NCBI RefSeq assembly: GCF_000772705.2
Contig: NZ_JSBW02000037.1
Coordinates: 62,001 to 126,000 of the forward strand
DNA: 64,000 nt
Direction: 5' to 3'
From: Xanthomonas vasicola
GTDB lineage: Bacteria; Pseudomonadota; Gammaproteobacteria; Xanthomonadales; Xanthomonadaceae
Under the pieces are notes generated by a model. That model made no database searches. It worked only from the letters and a program-made list of their open reading frames with translations, and was not told the DNA's origin. Both the position numbers and the translations under genes were made by a program. Positions 30,037 to 40,497 of this stretch are shown here, in pieces. Position 1 is the stretch's first letter, and each line of letters opens with the position of its first letter.

Positions 30037-31164
30037 TCAGGTCCAGCCGAACAGTTCGAACAGCATCAGGATCAGATACGCCACGCCGCCGGCGGCCGGG
30101 ATGGTCAGGATCCAGGCCCAGACGATGCGCTCGATCACGCCCAGGCGCAGCGACCGCGGGTTCTTGGCAAACCCCACACCCATGATGGCGGTGGAAATGC
30201 TGTGCGTGGTGGACACCGGCATGCCGAAATGCGCCGCCACGGTGAGCACCGTTGCCGAGCTGGTTTCTGCGGCAAAGCCGTGGATGGGATGCAGCTTGAC
30301 CATCTTGTGGCCGAGCGTCTTGATGATCTTCCAGCCGCCCGACGCGGTACCGGCGGCCATCACCACCGCGCAGGTCAGCACGATCCACATCGGGATACCG
30401 GCGCCAGCTGCCAGGCCGGTGCCCGGATGCAGGAACGACAGCCAGCTCGGCAGGTCGTCCAGTGCACCGGCCGACTGCGCGCCGATCAAGGTCATCGCGA
30501 TGATGCCCATGGTTTTCTGCGCATCGTTGTGGCCATGCGCATAGCCCATGTACGCGGCCGAGGCGATCTGCGCCTTGCCGAAGAACGCGTTGACCCAGCG
30601 CGGCCGCGCCAGCCGCCCGATGCGGCCACCGAGCTTGGACATGCCGGCGATGATTGCCCACAGCAGCACCATCACCACGATGCCGAGCAGGAAGCCGGCG
30701 ATCGGCGAGGTGATCATTGGCACGAATACCTTCCACAACAGGCCCTTGTTCTTGGCCCAGTTGCCGATGTTTTCCGACCAGATCAGCGCGTCCCAGTTGT
30801 TATGCGCCGCAGCCAGGCCAGCGCCGCACAGGCCGCCGATCAAGGCGTGCGAGGACGACGACGGCAGCCCCTTCCACCAGGTAATCAGATTCCAGATGAT
30901 CCCGCCCAGCAGTGCGCACAAGATCACCTGCGGGGTGACTTCGACCACGTTGGTGTTGAGCAGGCCCGAGGCAATGGTCAGCGCCACGGCGGTGCCGGTC
31001 AGCGCGCCGATCAGGTTCATGCCGGCCGCCAGCATCACCGCCCAACCGGGCGAGAGCACCTTGGTGGCGACCACGGTGGCGATGGAGTTGGCGGTGTCGT
31101 GGAAGCCGTTGATGAACTCGAATACCAACGCAGCCAGGATGACCACCAGAACTAAGCTAAGCAC
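30037..31164 (-). CDS. PiT-family inorganic phosphate transporter
   Basis: The 375-residue polytopic membrane protein has the two repeated PiT signatures: FINGFHDTANSIATVVATKVLSP near the N-terminus and YAHGHNDAQKTMGIIAMTLIG in the second half. PiT carriers take up metal-phosphate by proton symport. It is ten bases downstream of the DUF47 partner, the usual pit accessory pair. Confidence 0.95.
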   Translation of the reverse strand: MLSLVLVVILAALVFEFINGFHDTANSIATVVATKVLSPGWAVMLAAGMNLIGALTGTAVALTIASGLLNTNVVEVTPQVILCALLGGIIWNLITWWKGLPSSSSHALIGGLCGAGLAAAHNNWDALIWSENIGNWAKNKGLLWKVFVPMITSPIAGFLLGIVVMVLLWAIIAGMSKLGGRIGRLARPRWVNAFFGKAQIASAAYMGYAHGHNDAQKTMGIIAMTLIGAQSAGALDDLPSWLSFLHPGTGLAAGAGIPMWIVLTCAVVMAAGTASGGWKIIKTLGHKMVKLHPIHGFAAETSSATVLTVAAHFGMPVSTTHSISTAIMGVGFAKNPRSLRLGVIERIVWAWILTIPAAGGVAYLILMLFELFGWT

Positions 31165-31173
31165 GCGGCGACC

Positions 31174-31800
31174 TCAGCTGTTCTTCAGCACGATCTGGTA
31201 GACCACCACACCTGCCTCGCGGCAACGGTCGATGGCCTTTTCCAGAATCTCGAAGAACTCCTTGAGCAGGAACATCTGCAGCGTGTCCAGGCGGCCGGAA
31301 TAGATGTCGCGATACAGCTCTAGCATCAGCCGGTCGGCTTCGTTTTCGAGCATGCGCAGCTTGTCGTTGAGCGCGGTCATGCGGTCGATGTTCATCTGCG
31401 GCAGGTCGGTCACCATCTCCACCACCACGCCGGCGGCCTGCTCCAGCATCGCTGCGCGCGGGGCGAAGTCGATGTGTTCCAGATGCTTGGTCGCCAGCGA
31501 ATAGCGGTCGGCGAACTTTTCCACCTGCTTGGGAATCTTGTATAGCGCCGAGCCCAGCGCTTCGATGTCTTCGCGCTCGATCGGGGTCATGAAGCTGTCC
31601 ACCAGCGCCTGGCCGATCTTGTCGGAGGCGGCGCGTTCGCGCAGGCGGGCCAGCTTGAAGGCGTCCAGCGCGGGTTGGCGGTCGGACTCGCGCATCAGAG
31701 CGTGCAACGCCTTGGTGCTGTCGTAGGCGGCCTGCGCCGCTTCGTTCAGAAGCGAATAGAACTGCTTGCCGGAACCGAAGATGGTCTGCAACGAGAACAT
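31174..31800 (-). CDS. DUF47 PhoU-like accessory protein of the phosphate transporter
   Basis: The 208-residue, all-helical protein (MFSLQTIFGSGKQFYSLLNEAAQAAYDS; DRQPALDAFKLARLRERAASDKI; LKEFFEILEKAIDRCREAGVVVYQIVLKNS) matches the DUF47/PhoU-like family with metal-cluster-binding E/DxxxD patterns. It is translated immediately upstream of the PiT gene and probably regulates it. Confidence 0.93.
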   Translation of the reverse strand: MFSLQTIFGSGKQFYSLLNEAAQAAYDSTKALHALMRESDRQPALDAFKLARLRERAASDKIGQALVDSFMTPIEREDIEALGSALYKIPKQVEKFADRYSLATKHLEHIDFAPRAAMLEQAAGVVVEMVTDLPQMNIDRMTALNDKLRMLENEADRLMLELYRDIYSGRLDTLQMFLLKEFFEILEKAIDRCREAGVVVYQIVLKNS

Positions 31801-32073
31801 GGGTGGACAACTTCCTGCCGTCGAGGGAGAGACAGCGCCAGGCGCGAATTATGACCGTTCCATGACCTCTCTGGGTATCTCGCGCCAAGAACCTGCCTTC
31901 ACATCGGCATTTCCCGGCTCGAACCACCCTGTGGTTTGCTAACATGCCCCCGCGCCTTCGGGTGCACCCTATGGAAGACGACCCTATCCCCCCGTGTTGC
32001 CGCCCGGCCTGTTCGCCCGCCGGCAGACCCAGTGCTCCCCCGCCCTCCCCTTCACTGACCGGGGAAGACGCCC

Positions 32074-33414
32074 GTGGTTGAGTTTTTAATCGTCATCGCC
32101 CTGATTGTGTTGAATGGCTTCTTCGCCATGTCGGAGATGTCGTTGATGACCTCGCGCAAGAGCCGCCTGAAGCAGATGGCCGGCTCCAGCAAGCGCGCCG
32201 CACGGGCGCTGGCATTGGCGGAAAGCCCGGAAAACTTCCTCTCCACGGTCCAGATCGGTATCACCCTGATCGGCATCCTGACCGGTGTGTTCGGCGGCGA
32301 AGCGATTGGTGAGGCCATCGCCAGTTGGCTGCAGGGCGTGTTCCCGGCCCTGGCGGCCTCGTTCGAACTGGTCGGCAAGCCGCGTCCTTATTCGGTCGTC
32401 ATCGGCAGCACCCTGGCGGTGGCGCTGATCACCTTCCTGACGCTGATCTTCGGCGAGCTGGTGCCCAAGCGGTTGGCGTTGCGCAATTCCGAAGACATCG
32501 CAGGCTTCGTTGCGGTGCCGATGGCCTGGCTGGCCAAGATTGCTGCGCCCGGGGTGTGGGTGTTGGCGCGCTCCACCCGGCTGGTCCTGCGGATGTTGGG
32601 CATGGGCAAGAATGAATCGGCATCGGTGACCGAAGAAGAGATCCGCATGCTGGTGGCCGAAAGCCACGAAGCCGGGGTGATCGACGCGCACGAGCGCGAC
32701 ATGATGAATCGCGTGATGCGGCTGGGCGACCGCACCGCCGACAGCCTGATGACACCGCGCAACCGCATCGCCTGGCTGGACGCCAACGCCGAGCCGGAAC
32801 GCAATCTGCAGGTGATGCGCGAGCATGAATTTTCCCGCTACCCGGTCTATCGTGGCAGCGACCAGGACATTGCCGGCGTGCTGGAAGTCAAATCGCTGGT
32901 CACGCGCATGGGCGGGCACGGCGAGAACCTGTTCCAGGCACTACGCGATACCTTGTTCGTGTCCGAATCCACGCACGCGATGAAGTTGCTGGAAATCTTT
33001 CGCGAAGAACAGCAGTCGATGGCGCTGGTAGTCGACGAATACGGCGAAATCCGCGGCTTGGTGACCATCAGCGACCTGATGGGCGCGGTGGTCGGCCGTC
33101 TGCAGGCGGTCGAAAATACCGACGAAGACGCGCTGGTGATCACGCGTGCCGACGGCTCGCTGCTGATCGACGGCTCGCTGCCGGTAGAAGAACTCCGCGA
33201 AGTGCTCGGTGCCGACTTGCCGGACGCCGACGAAGGCGATTACCACACGCTTGCGGGCCTGTGCATTTACTACTTCGGGCGCATTCCGCAGGCCGGCGAA
33301 TTCTTCGATTGGGCCGGCTGGCGCATCGAGATTGTCGACCTGGATGGTGCGCGCGTGGACAAGCTGCTGTTGAGCCGACTAGGCGACGAGGACAGCGATG
33401 ACATCGTCGGATGA
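32074..33414 (+). CDS. HlyC/CorC-family membrane protein with CNNM and CBS domains
   Basis: The 446-residue protein starts at GTG (32074). It has an N-terminal CNNM/DUF21 domain of four membrane helices (FLIVIALIVLNGFFAMSEMSLMTSRKSRL), a tandem CBS pair (DSLMTPRNRIAWLD to the LVVDEYGEIRGLVTISDLMGAVVG region) and a C-terminal CorC/HlyC transporter-associated domain. Such proteins take part in magnesium or cobalt efflux. The next gene, exoD, begins inside its last codons (17-base overlap). Confidence 0.92.
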   Translation: MVEFLIVIALIVLNGFFAMSEMSLMTSRKSRLKQMAGSSKRAARALALAESPENFLSTVQIGITLIGILTGVFGGEAIGEAIASWLQGVFPALAASFELVGKPRPYSVVIGSTLAVALITFLTLIFGELVPKRLALRNSEDIAGFVAVPMAWLAKIAAPGVWVLARSTRLVLRMLGMGKNESASVTEEEIRMLVAESHEAGVIDAHERDMMNRVMRLGDRTADSLMTPRNRIAWLDANAEPERNLQVMREHEFSRYPVYRGSDQDIAGVLEVKSLVTRMGGHGENLFQALRDTLFVSESTHAMKLLEIFREEQQSMALVVDEYGEIRGLVTISDLMGAVVGRLQAVENTDEDALVITRADGSLLIDGSLPVEELREVLGADLPDADEGDYHTLAGLCIYYFGRIPQAGEFFDWAGWRIEIVDLDGARVDKLLLSRLGDEDSDDIVG

Positions 33415-34066
33415 CGGCAGCGCGCCGCGCGACGACACCAGCGAGCAGATGCGTTACCGCAACGAAGGCATCCGCAGCTTGTTGGCGGCCTTCAGCGAGG
33501 GCGACCCGGACCAGGTGTTACGTGTCCGCGAGATCTTGGCAGACCTGCAGCAAAGCGCTTTCGGCGTGTTTTTGTTCCTGGCGATCCTGCCCTCGTTCAT
33601 CCCGATTCCCGGCGTGGCCGGTGGCATCAGCGGCCCGCTGACGGTATTGATCGGCCTGCAAATGATGTGCTGCCTGCGCAAGCCATGGGTGCCGCGCTTC
33701 ATCGGCGAACGTGGGCCGCGCCGTCGCACTAGCCAGCGCTTCGTCTCCAAATTGGGACCGACGCTGCAACGCCTGGATCGCCTGCTCAAACCACGTCTGC
33801 ACGGCATGCTGGACCGGATGCCGGCGCAGGTATTCACCGGCGTGCTGCTGGTGCTGGTCGGCATATTGCTGACGCTGCCGATTCCGTTGACCAACTATCT
33901 TTTCGGGTTGATCCTGCTGCTGTTCGCGCTAGCCCTGCTCGAACGCGACGGTGCGCTGATGCTGGTGGGCTGGGCCGCTGCGCTGATCTCGGTGGCCGTA
34001 TTCGGCGTCACTTCCGACCAGCTGGTGGACCTGATTCGCGACTGGTGGCCGGACGCCTGGCGCTGA
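33398..34066 (+). CDS. ExoD-family exopolysaccharide synthesis protein
   Basis: The 222-residue membrane protein contains the ExoD-family segments LQQSAFGVFLFLAILPSFIPIPGVAGGISGPLTVLIGLQMM and PIPLTNYLFGLILLLFALALLERDGALMLVGWA, with several hydrophobic helices. ExoD affects exopolysaccharide production in rhizobia through an undefined mechanism. It overlaps the upstream CorC gene, so it is probably co-expressed with ion transport and not with gum. Confidence 0.9.
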   Translation: MTSSDDGSAPRDDTSEQMRYRNEGIRSLLAAFSEGDPDQVLRVREILADLQQSAFGVFLFLAILPSFIPIPGVAGGISGPLTVLIGLQMMCCLRKPWVPRFIGERGPRRRTSQRFVSKLGPTLQRLDRLLKPRLHGMLDRMPAQVFTGVLLVLVGILLTLPIPLTNYLFGLILLLFALALLERDGALMLVGWAAALISVAVFGVTSDQLVDLIRDWWPDAWR

Positions 34067-34097
34067 GCGCAAGACGTCCGGCGCGTGTCTGACGCAG

Positions 34098-34598
34098 TTA
34101 CTTCAGATCGACCACACGGTTGTCCGACAGGCTGGCGGTATCGTCGGTCACTGCCGTCATCACGAAGTACAGCGCCTTGCCGAGCAACCCGCTGGGGCCA
34201 TCCCAGTATTCGGCCGATTCGGCGCGCACGTGGATCAGGCGCAGGTTCGGGTCGTCCTTGCCGCCCGGGAAAAACACCTTCATTGCCGGGGACCACAGTG
34301 CGTCGATCTTGGCGCGGTCATGGACCACGCGTGCGGTACCGGCCACCGAGACATAGGTGTTTTTCGATGCCGAGGCATAGGCCACGTTGACGCGCGGATC
34401 GGCGGCGATTTCCGCCACTTTCGGGCTGTCGGCGGCGGTGGCGAACCACAGGTCGCCGTCGAACTCGACTTCCTGCGTGCCCAGCGGGCGGCTCACCAAT
34501 TTACCGTCGGCCGACACGGTGGTGAACATCGCGATGTCCACGCCGCGAATCAATTCGGCCAACTGCTTAATGCTCTCGCTGCGTTCCTGAAATTGCAT
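34098..34598 (-). CDS. Pyridoxamine 5'-phosphate oxidase-fold general stress protein
   Basis: The 166-residue protein has the split-barrel flavin-binding pattern of general stress protein 26-like members: AMFTTVSADGKLVSRPLGTQEVEFDGDLWFATAADSPKVAEI, VNVAYASASKNTYVSVAGTARVV and the LWSPAMKVFFPGGKDDPNLRLIHV region. It probably binds FMN. It is convergent with exoD, 31 bases apart. Confidence 0.92.
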   Translation of the reverse strand: MQFQERSESIKQLAELIRGVDIAMFTTVSADGKLVSRPLGTQEVEFDGDLWFATAADSPKVAEIAADPRVNVAYASASKNTYVSVAGTARVVHDRAKIDALWSPAMKVFFPGGKDDPNLRLIHVRAESAEYWDGPSGLLGKALYFVMTAVTDDTASLSDNRVVDLK

Positions 34599-34658
34599 GC
34601 TTGTCTTCCAAATGGATGTGCACGCATCACAGCGGATCGCCGCGCAAAGCGACGTGAA

Positions 34659-35660
34659 TCACGCGGTGGTCACGTCCAGTTCGCGGCATGCAGCCGCGGC
34701 AATTTCGAATGAGCGCAAACGTGCTGCGTGGTCGTAGATGTTGGCGGTGAACAACAGTTCGTCCGGCGTGTGGCGCTCAATGAAATCGGCCACGCCTTGG
34801 CTGATCTGCTCGGCATCGCCGAGGACAGTGCAAGCCAATGCCCGCTCCACACCCACGCGCTCATGCGGCTGCCAGAAGCTGTCGATGTCGTCGATGGGCG
34901 CGGGAATCTTGCCCGGCTTGCCGCGACGCAGATTGACGAAGCTCTGCTGTTGGGTAGTAAACAGACAGCGTGCCTGCGCTTCGGTGTCGGCCGCCACCAC
35001 ATTCAAGGCCAGCATCACGTGCGGCTTGGCCAGCTGTGCCGACGGGCGGAATTCGCGGCGATAGATCGCCACCGCTTGGTCCATCGCGTCGGGTGCGAAG
35101 TGCGAGGCGAACGCAAACGACAAACCCATCGCTGCCGCCAGACGTGCACTGAACAGGCTCGACCCCAGCAACCATACCGGCACCTCAAGCCCTGCGCCGG
35201 GCACGGCCTGTACGAGCTGCCCCGGCACCGCCGGTGCGAAATAGCGCATCAATTCAGCCACGTCCTGCGGGAAGTGGTCGGCGCTGTCGAAGTAGCGACG
35301 CAGCGCGCGTGCGGTGGGCTGGTCGGTACCGGGCGCACGGCCCAGGCCCAGGTCGATGCGCTGCTGATACAGCGAGGCCAGCGTGCCGAATTGTTCGGCC
35401 ACCTGCAGCGGGGCGTGATTGGGCAACATGATGCCGCCGGCACCGACACGGATGGTCTTGGTGCCGCCAGCGACATGGCCGATCAACACAGCAGTGGCGG
35501 CGCTGGCGATGCCCGGCATGTTGTGGTGCTCGGCCAGCCAGTAGCGTTGATAGCCCCAGCGCTCGGCGTGCTGAGCCAGATCGAGCATATTGGCGAAGGC
35601 CTGGGTGGTATCGCTGCCCTCGCAGACTGGCGCCAGATCGAGCACGGAAATGGGGGTCAT
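34659..35660 (-). CDS. Luciferase-like flavin monooxygenase (LLM class)
   Basis: The 333-residue TIM-barrel protein begins [22 protein letters not shown] and contains [54 protein letters not shown] and [12 protein letters not shown], the markers of MsnO8-type LLM monooxygenases. The substrate is unknown. I chose the ATG at 35660 because this N-terminus is the family consensus; longer in-frame extension is spurious. Confidence 0.93.
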   Translation of the reverse strand: MTPISVLDLAPVCEGSDTTQAFANMLDLAQHAERWGYQRYWLAEHHNMPGIASAATAVLIGHVAGGTKTIRVGAGGIMLPNHAPLQVAEQFGTLASLYQQRIDLGLGRAPGTDQPTARALRRYFDSADHFPQDVAELMRYFAPAVPGQLVQAVPGAGLEVPVWLLGSSLFSARLAAAMGLSFAFASHFAPDAMDQAVAIYRREFRPSAQLAKPHVMLALNVVAADTEAQARCLFTTQQQSFVNLRRGKPGKIPAPIDDIDSFWQPHERVGVERALACTVLGDAEQISQGVADFIERHTPDELLFTANIYDHAARLRSFEIAAAACRELDVTTA

Positions 35661-36003
35661 CGGGTGACTCCGGAGAAGAGTGATGTGCAAGAGATGGGGC
35701 TGGCCTGGCGGCTTTGCCAGCGGCTCGGAGGGTGCTGAGGGGATTACAGCATTCCAGCAGTCGGACAACGGACGGATTGATGGGCTCGGACAAGCAGCAG
35801 CTGGACTGTTGAGCTTGCTGCTGGCAGAGCGCGCTGTATCTGCGGGTTGGGTGGTGCTTCGGTGCCGATGTGGTCGCATTCGCTCCGTTTGCGCGACCAC
35901 ATCATTTCGATACAAGCGAATACTCGGCACCCTCCCGCGCGCAGACGAACGCATCGACTGCGCGACGAAGCGTGGCCGCTGTGCGAGCTGGACGCTGGCT
36001 ATC
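35661..36003. promoter_or_regulatory. Divergent intergenic region between LLM monooxygenase and MFS genes
   Basis: About 343 bases with no supported gene. The upstream extension of the MFS reading frame here reads as low-complexity arginine/serine-rich sequence and lacks family similarity. The region should contain the promoters for both divergent genes; no clear elements were picked out. Confidence 0.4.
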
Positions 36004-37458
36004 ATGGCGATGCCCTGCCTGCGCTACCTGCCCATGTCTCCAACTGCCTCGCCCGCCCCTGCACAGCCCTCACCTGCAGCACAGATCGCGGCGCGGATCG
36101 ATCGGTTGCCGGCCAGTGCGACGCTATGGCGATTGGTGGGGTTGCTCGCACTGGGAGGGTTCTTCGAGTTGTACGACCTGTTCCAGACTGCCTACATCAG
36201 CCCCGGGCTGATGCGCGACGGCATTTTTGCCAGCGGTGCGGATGGCGCGTTCGGCATGTCCGATCAAGCCGCATTTGCGGCGGCAACCTTCCTCGGGCTG
36301 TTTGTCGGTGCCGCGTTATTGAGCCCGTTTGCCGACCGGTTCGGGCGTCGGCCGGTGTTTACCTTCGCCTTGATCTGGTACACCGCTGCGACTGTCGCGA
36401 TGGGCCTGCAGAGCACTGCTACCGGGGTGATCGTGCTGCGCTTTGTGGTCGGCATCGGGTTGGGGATCGAGCTGGTTACCATCGACACCTATCTGTCCGA
36501 ACTGGTGCCGAGGCACATGCGCAGTGCGGCGTTTGCATTTTCATTTTTCGTGCAATTTCTGGCGGTACCCACGGTGGCGCTGACTGCGTGGATGTTGGTG
36601 CCGTATGCGCCCTTGGGTGTGAGCGGCTGGCGCTGGGTGGTATTGCTCAGCGGTGTGTTTGCGCTGGCGATCTGGTGGCTGCGCAGCCGCTTACCAGAAT
36701 CGGCGCGCTGGTTGGCCGCGCATGACCGACATGCAGAAGCCGATGCAGTAGTGACCGAGCTGGAAGCGCGCTGCATGCGCGATGTGGGTGCGCCATTGCC
36801 TGAGCCGCAGGCAGCCGCACCCTCGCCTGCCGGCGTCATGCCGACATCGCTGCTGTGGCGCGCGCCATATCGCGGGCGCATCGGCATGTTGGTGGTCTTC
36901 CATGTGTTTCAGGCGATCGGCTTCTTCGGTTTCGGCAACTGGCTACCGGCGCTGATCTCGGCACAAGGCGCTGGCGCAGGGGTGACCAAGAGCCTTGCGT
37001 ATTCCTTTGCAATCTCGCTGGCCTACCCGCTGGCGCCGTTGCTGTTGCTGCGGTTTGCGCAGCGCTGGGAAAACAAATGGCAGATCACCGCATCGGCGTT
37101 GGGCGCGGTGCTGTTCGGCGGGCTGTTCGCGTTACAGCATGAAGCCGTCGGCATGGTGCTGTGCGGGGCGATGGTTGCGTTCTGCAACGCCTGGATGAGC
37201 TTTGCCTATCACGGCTATCAGGCAGAGCTGTTCCCGACCGGCTTGCGCGCGCGTGCGGTGGGCTTTTGTTATTCGTTCAGCCGCCTGTCCACCGCGGTGA
37301 GCAGCGTGCTGATCGGTTGGCTGCTTGCGCAAGTCGGCAGCCATGGCGTCCTGGCCTTCATCGCGCTCAGCATGTCGATCGTGGCGAGCGTGATTGCAGT
37401 GTTCGGGCCGCGCACACGCAATCGTGCGCTGGAAGAGATTGCGGGTGAAAACGGCTAA
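36004..37458 (+). CDS. MFS sugar-porter-like transporter
   Basis: The protein of about 484 residues has twelve predicted helices and the MFS A-type motif [11 protein letters not shown] in the first cytoplasmic loop. It also has [52 protein letters not shown] (a sugar-porter-like PESxRWL motif) and [19 protein letters not shown]. It is probably a metabolite:proton symporter with undefined substrate. The start is ATG 36004 or 36034; neither has a strong Shine-Dalgarno. Confidence 0.88.
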   Translation: MAMPCLRYLPMSPTASPAPAQPSPAAQIAARIDRLPASATLWRLVGLLALGGFFELYDLFQTAYISPGLMRDGIFASGADGAFGMSDQAAFAAATFLGLFVGAALLSPFADRFGRRPVFTFALIWYTAATVAMGLQSTATGVIVLRFVVGIGLGIELVTIDTYLSELVPRHMRSAAFAFSFFVQFLAVPTVALTAWMLVPYAPLGVSGWRWVVLLSGVFALAIWWLRSRLPESARWLAAHDRHAEADAVVTELEARCMRDVGAPLPEPQAAAPSPAGVMPTSLLWRAPYRGRIGMLVVFHVFQAIGFFGFGNWLPALISAQGAGAGVTKSLAYSFAISLAYPLAPLLLLRFAQRWENKWQITASALGAVLFGGLFALQHEAVGMVLCGAMVAFCNAWMSFAYHGYQAELFPTGLRARAVGFCYSFSRLSTAVSSVLIGWLLAQVGSHGVLAFIALSMSIVASVIAVFGPRTRNRALEEIAGENG

Positions 37459-37471
37459 ACGCGGTGACTAG

Positions 37472-37490
37472 GCGCACGCCTGGCGTGCGC
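37472..37490. terminator. Hairpin between convergent MFS and ABC genes
   Basis: GCGCACG and CGTGCGC form a perfect 7-base stem with a five-base loop just after the MFS stop codon. There is no T-tract, so it is a weak candidate for a terminator or RNA-stabilising hairpin. Confidence 0.3.
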
Positions 37491-37611
37491 GGCCGGTGCG
37501 CAGCGCAACCAGCCCATCAAGCGCCTGCGTGTTTCGACTTGAGCCTGATGATTGCGCGCTCTGTGTTGTGAGCGCCTTCCGGAGCGAACGACCCGCCAGC
37601 GTGTGACGCGC

Positions 37612-39360
37612 CTAGCGCACGTCGTACGGTGTGGCAATTTCCGCCGAGCTGATATGCACTCGTCTAGCAGGTGCACCACCCAAGGTCACCGTGCGATCCG
37701 CCACCGCGGCCAGGCTGGTGCGATGCGACACCACCACCAGCACGGTATGTGGCAGACGCGCGCGCAAGGTGCTTAGCAGCTGATGTTCGGCATCGGCGTC
37801 CAGCGCGCTAGTTGCTTCGTCCAACACCGCCAGGGTCGGCCGCCGCAGCAACACCTGCGCCAACAACAGGCGTTGCGACTCGCCGCCAGAGAGGCGCCCG
37901 TCCTGCGCATGGATCGGCGTGTCCAGGCCTTGCGCATCGCGCTGCAGCCGCGCACACAGGCAAACATCGGCCAGCACTTCCCACATGCGAGCGTCGGAGG
38001 CACCGGGCAGCGCCCACTGCAGGCAATCGCGCACCGTGTGTTGCCACGGCCGGACGCCCTGGCCGATATAGGCGCTGTGTCGCACCAGCTGTCGATAGGC
38101 GGAAAACGTGAGCCGGCGCCCGCCCATGTGCGCAACGAATTGCGCCGGCAGCGTCTGGCCGGAAAGCACGTCCATCAGACTGCTCTTGCCCACGCCGGAG
38201 GCGCCTACCACTAACGTCATCTGACCTGGCACCAGCAAGATTGATTCGAGTGCAAGCTGCGGCAGCGGAGGTGACAGCCCAATGTGTTCGATATGTACCG
38301 CGGCCGGCAATGGTTCGGCGGTTTCTTCCGGCACATGAGCACGCGCAACGCCCAGGTCCACATAGCGGCGCCACAACTGCAGCGCCGGCCATGCCGAACG
38401 TAATTGCTGCACGCTCTGTCGTGTGGTGACCAGGTACGGCAGCAAGCGGCCAAGCAACAGACTGACGGTGATCAGCGCAGCGCGATCGGCCCCCTGCCAG
38501 CGATTGGCCAACACCAGAATGCCGGCAATGGCGACCACCGCAGTGAGCTCGAGCAGCAGTCGGCTGCCGGCAACCAGCTCTTGCTGTTGCGCATACCCCT
38601 GCCCCAGCCGCGCCGAGATGCGCGCGTAATGCGTTGTCTCGACGTTTTCACGCTGAAACGAACGCACGTGGCGCAGACGACGCGGAAAATCTTCGCTTAG
38701 CCAGAACAGCTGCGTCATGTCCGCCACATAGGCACGACTGATACGTGACTGTGCATCGGCGCTGGAAATACGTAAGCCCAACCACGCCAGCACCGCCAGC
38801 AGCGGTGCGGCGATCAATAGCACAGGGGCGATCAGCACTGCGATGCACACGCTCACCAGCGCAGTGGTGGCCGCGACCAATAGCTGCAGCACCGCGCTAA
38901 AGCCTTGCGTGGCGATCTCGATGTTGTAGGTGAGCACATTGGCGATTTCTGCCGAACTGGCACCGGACAAGGCAGGCAATGGCGCATCGATCAGTGCCGC
39001 ATGCACGCGTGCCCGCAGACCGATGGCATAGCGGCTGGTCAAGCGCGCGGCCAGCCGTGCGCTCTGCCAGCGCAAGGCGGCAAATAGTACGCTCACCGCC
39101 ACAAACAGGCTCGCCTGCATGGCTAGCCCGCCCGGTAATGCCAAGCGATAGCCGGCCAGTTGCACGCTGTGACCGGGCTGCACCAGCGGCAGCAGACACA
39201 CGGCCACAATGCTGCCGACCAACGCGGCGGCCAACGATAACGCGACGTAAAGTGCAATCGTCGCCATGTCTGCCGGCACCAGGGTGCTCACGAAGTGCTG
39301 CAGCATGGTGCGCATGCGCTGCTGCGCTGTCATCGCCGGCATCTCAGGTGCGTACAACAT
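37612..39360 (-). CDS. ABC exporter (fused membrane and ATPase domains)
   Basis: The 582-residue half-transporter has about six membrane helices in residues 30-310 and an ATPase domain with Walker A GASGVGKSS (386-394), signature LSGGESQR (about 490-497), Walker B LAVLDEAT and switch histidine SHR. There is no peptidase C39 domain. The order is right for peptide or lipid-linked exporters of the MDR type. It starts 66 bases after the HprK-like gene, so the two form one minus-strand unit. Its context suggests export of a product handled by the kinase, radical SAM and nucleotidyltransferase neighbours. Confidence 0.9.
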   Translation of the reverse strand: MLYAPEMPAMTAQQRMRTMLQHFVSTLVPADMATIALYVALSLAAALVGSIVAVCLLPLVQPGHSVQLAGYRLALPGGLAMQASLFVAVSVLFAALRWQSARLAARLTSRYAIGLRARVHAALIDAPLPALSGASSAEIANVLTYNIEIATQGFSAVLQLLVAATTALVSVCIAVLIAPVLLIAAPLLAVLAWLGLRISSADAQSRISRAYVADMTQLFWLSEDFPRRLRHVRSFQRENVETTHYARISARLGQGYAQQQELVAGSRLLLELTAVVAIAGILVLANRWQGADRAALITVSLLLGRLLPYLVTTRQSVQQLRSAWPALQLWRRYVDLGVARAHVPEETAEPLPAAVHIEHIGLSPPLPQLALESILLVPGQMTLVVGASGVGKSSLMDVLSGQTLPAQFVAHMGGRRLTFSAYRQLVRHSAYIGQGVRPWQHTVRDCLQWALPGASDARMWEVLADVCLCARLQRDAQGLDTPIHAQDGRLSGGESQRLLLAQVLLRRPTLAVLDEATSALDADAEHQLLSTLRARLPHTVLVVVSHRTSLAAVADRTVTLGGAPARRVHISSAEIATPYDVR

Positions 39361-39426
39361 GCATTTCCCAGCGTGCTACCACGGGTTGTCGCCTACTTGC
39401 GCTGCGGCACGCTTGCGGGCAACTGC

Positions 39427-40497
39427 TCATTGCAACAACTGCAGCAGCGCATCCACCGATGCCTGCGGGTGCGTGCCACGATGCAAGGTAAACATGCCGA
39501 TGCGCTGCACCTGTTCGACAAACCGCTGCCAGCCGGGCTGACCAGCGGCATAGGGTTGATCGTGGGCCAGGGAAGCAGCGACCTGCTTTGTCGGTACCGC
39601 CACCAGGCGCTGCGCCGAGACGCTGGCCGGTGTCCTTGAAAGCATCACCACCGCGTGCAACTGCATGGGCTTAGCCGCGAGATGCGCACGACCATGGCGG
39701 ATATCGACCTCGTACTTTTCCACACCGCTGCGGCGGCGGATTACCGGCGATGCGCTGATCCATGCGCGCGTCTGCGCATCTACCAGGCCCAGCGCTTCGG
39801 CGCGCAGATGCAGGAAATTGGCAACGCCGGTGGTCAGCAGGCTGTCCGGCGCCACGAAGACGCCGTCTTCGGCAATGAAGTCCAGGCCGTGGAGCAGGCT
39901 ATGCAAGGCCAGCGTCGATTTACCCGCACCACTGGCGCCGAGCAGCAACACGCCGCGGCCGCGCTGACCGACGCAGGCGCCATGTAACGGCACCAGCCCG
40001 ATGCCACGCGCGGCCAGCAGGAACACGGCGAATTCGATCAACTCGTAACGCACGTGATACGCGTGGGCGAGCATGTCTTCGGACACGACCAGCATTGCGC
40101 GGTGCTGCGGCACCGACAGCATCAGGTAATTGCACGCATCCATGACGCCGCATAGCAAGCCACCGCTGGCATGCGTGCGCACCGGTGGCGGTTCTGCACC
40201 GATGCTGCCCGGCGCACGCGGCAGCAGGTCCAGCGTGACGTGAAATTCTGGTGCGCCCGGCAAGCGATGCGCGGGCAAGCCGGCATAAGCGGTATCGACC
40301 AGTGCCAGTAGCGCTTCGCTATCGCTTTGGAAGTGAAACAACGCGCCGAGAATCTGCCGACGCACGGTCAAGCACCGCGGACGCTGCTCGCCGAACGGAT
40401 CCGCCGCCACTGCAGCCCCTGTTGCGATAGCGGTTGTGCCATCGCTCAACGAGATGTGTTCCGCCCATGCAGCCGACTGCGGCATGCCTGTATCCAA
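39427..40497 (-). CDS. HprK-related serine kinase-like protein
   Basis: The 356-residue protein has a variable N-terminal half and an HPr-kinase-like P-loop domain: LVPLHGACVGQRGRGVLLLGASGAGKSTLALHSLLHGLDFIAEDGVFV, with GASGAGKST at residues 187-195 and the following aspartate pair. HPr kinase proper lies in other loci and has a different N-terminus. Relatives of this type occur in RiPP clusters (PadeK in paeninodin phosphorylates a peptide) and in HprK-related-kinase-A systems linked to surface polysaccharides. The product handled here is unknown. It may start at an alternative codon downstream. Confidence 0.8.
   Translation of the reverse strand: MDTGMPQSAAWAEHISLSDGTTAIATGAAVAADPFGEQRPRCLTVRRQILGALFHFQSDSEALLALVDTAYAGLPAHRLPGAPEFHVTLDLLPRAPGSIGAEPPPVRTHASGGLLCGVMDACNYLMLSVPQHRAMLVVSEDMLAHAYHVRYELIEFAVFLLAARGIGLVPLHGACVGQRGRGVLLLGASGAGKSTLALHSLLHGLDFIAEDGVFVAPDSLLTTGVANFLHLRAEALGLVDAQTRAWISASPVIRRRSGVEKYEVDIRHGRAHLAAKPMQLHAVVMLSRTPASVSAQRLVAVPTKQVAASLAHDQPYAAGQPGWQRFVEQVQRIGMFTLHRGTHPQASVDALLQLLQ

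Noticed and set aside
35680..36003. Longer N-terminus for the MFS gene
   Set aside because: The in-frame extension lacks membrane-protein character and similarity, and it would occupy the divergent promoter region.
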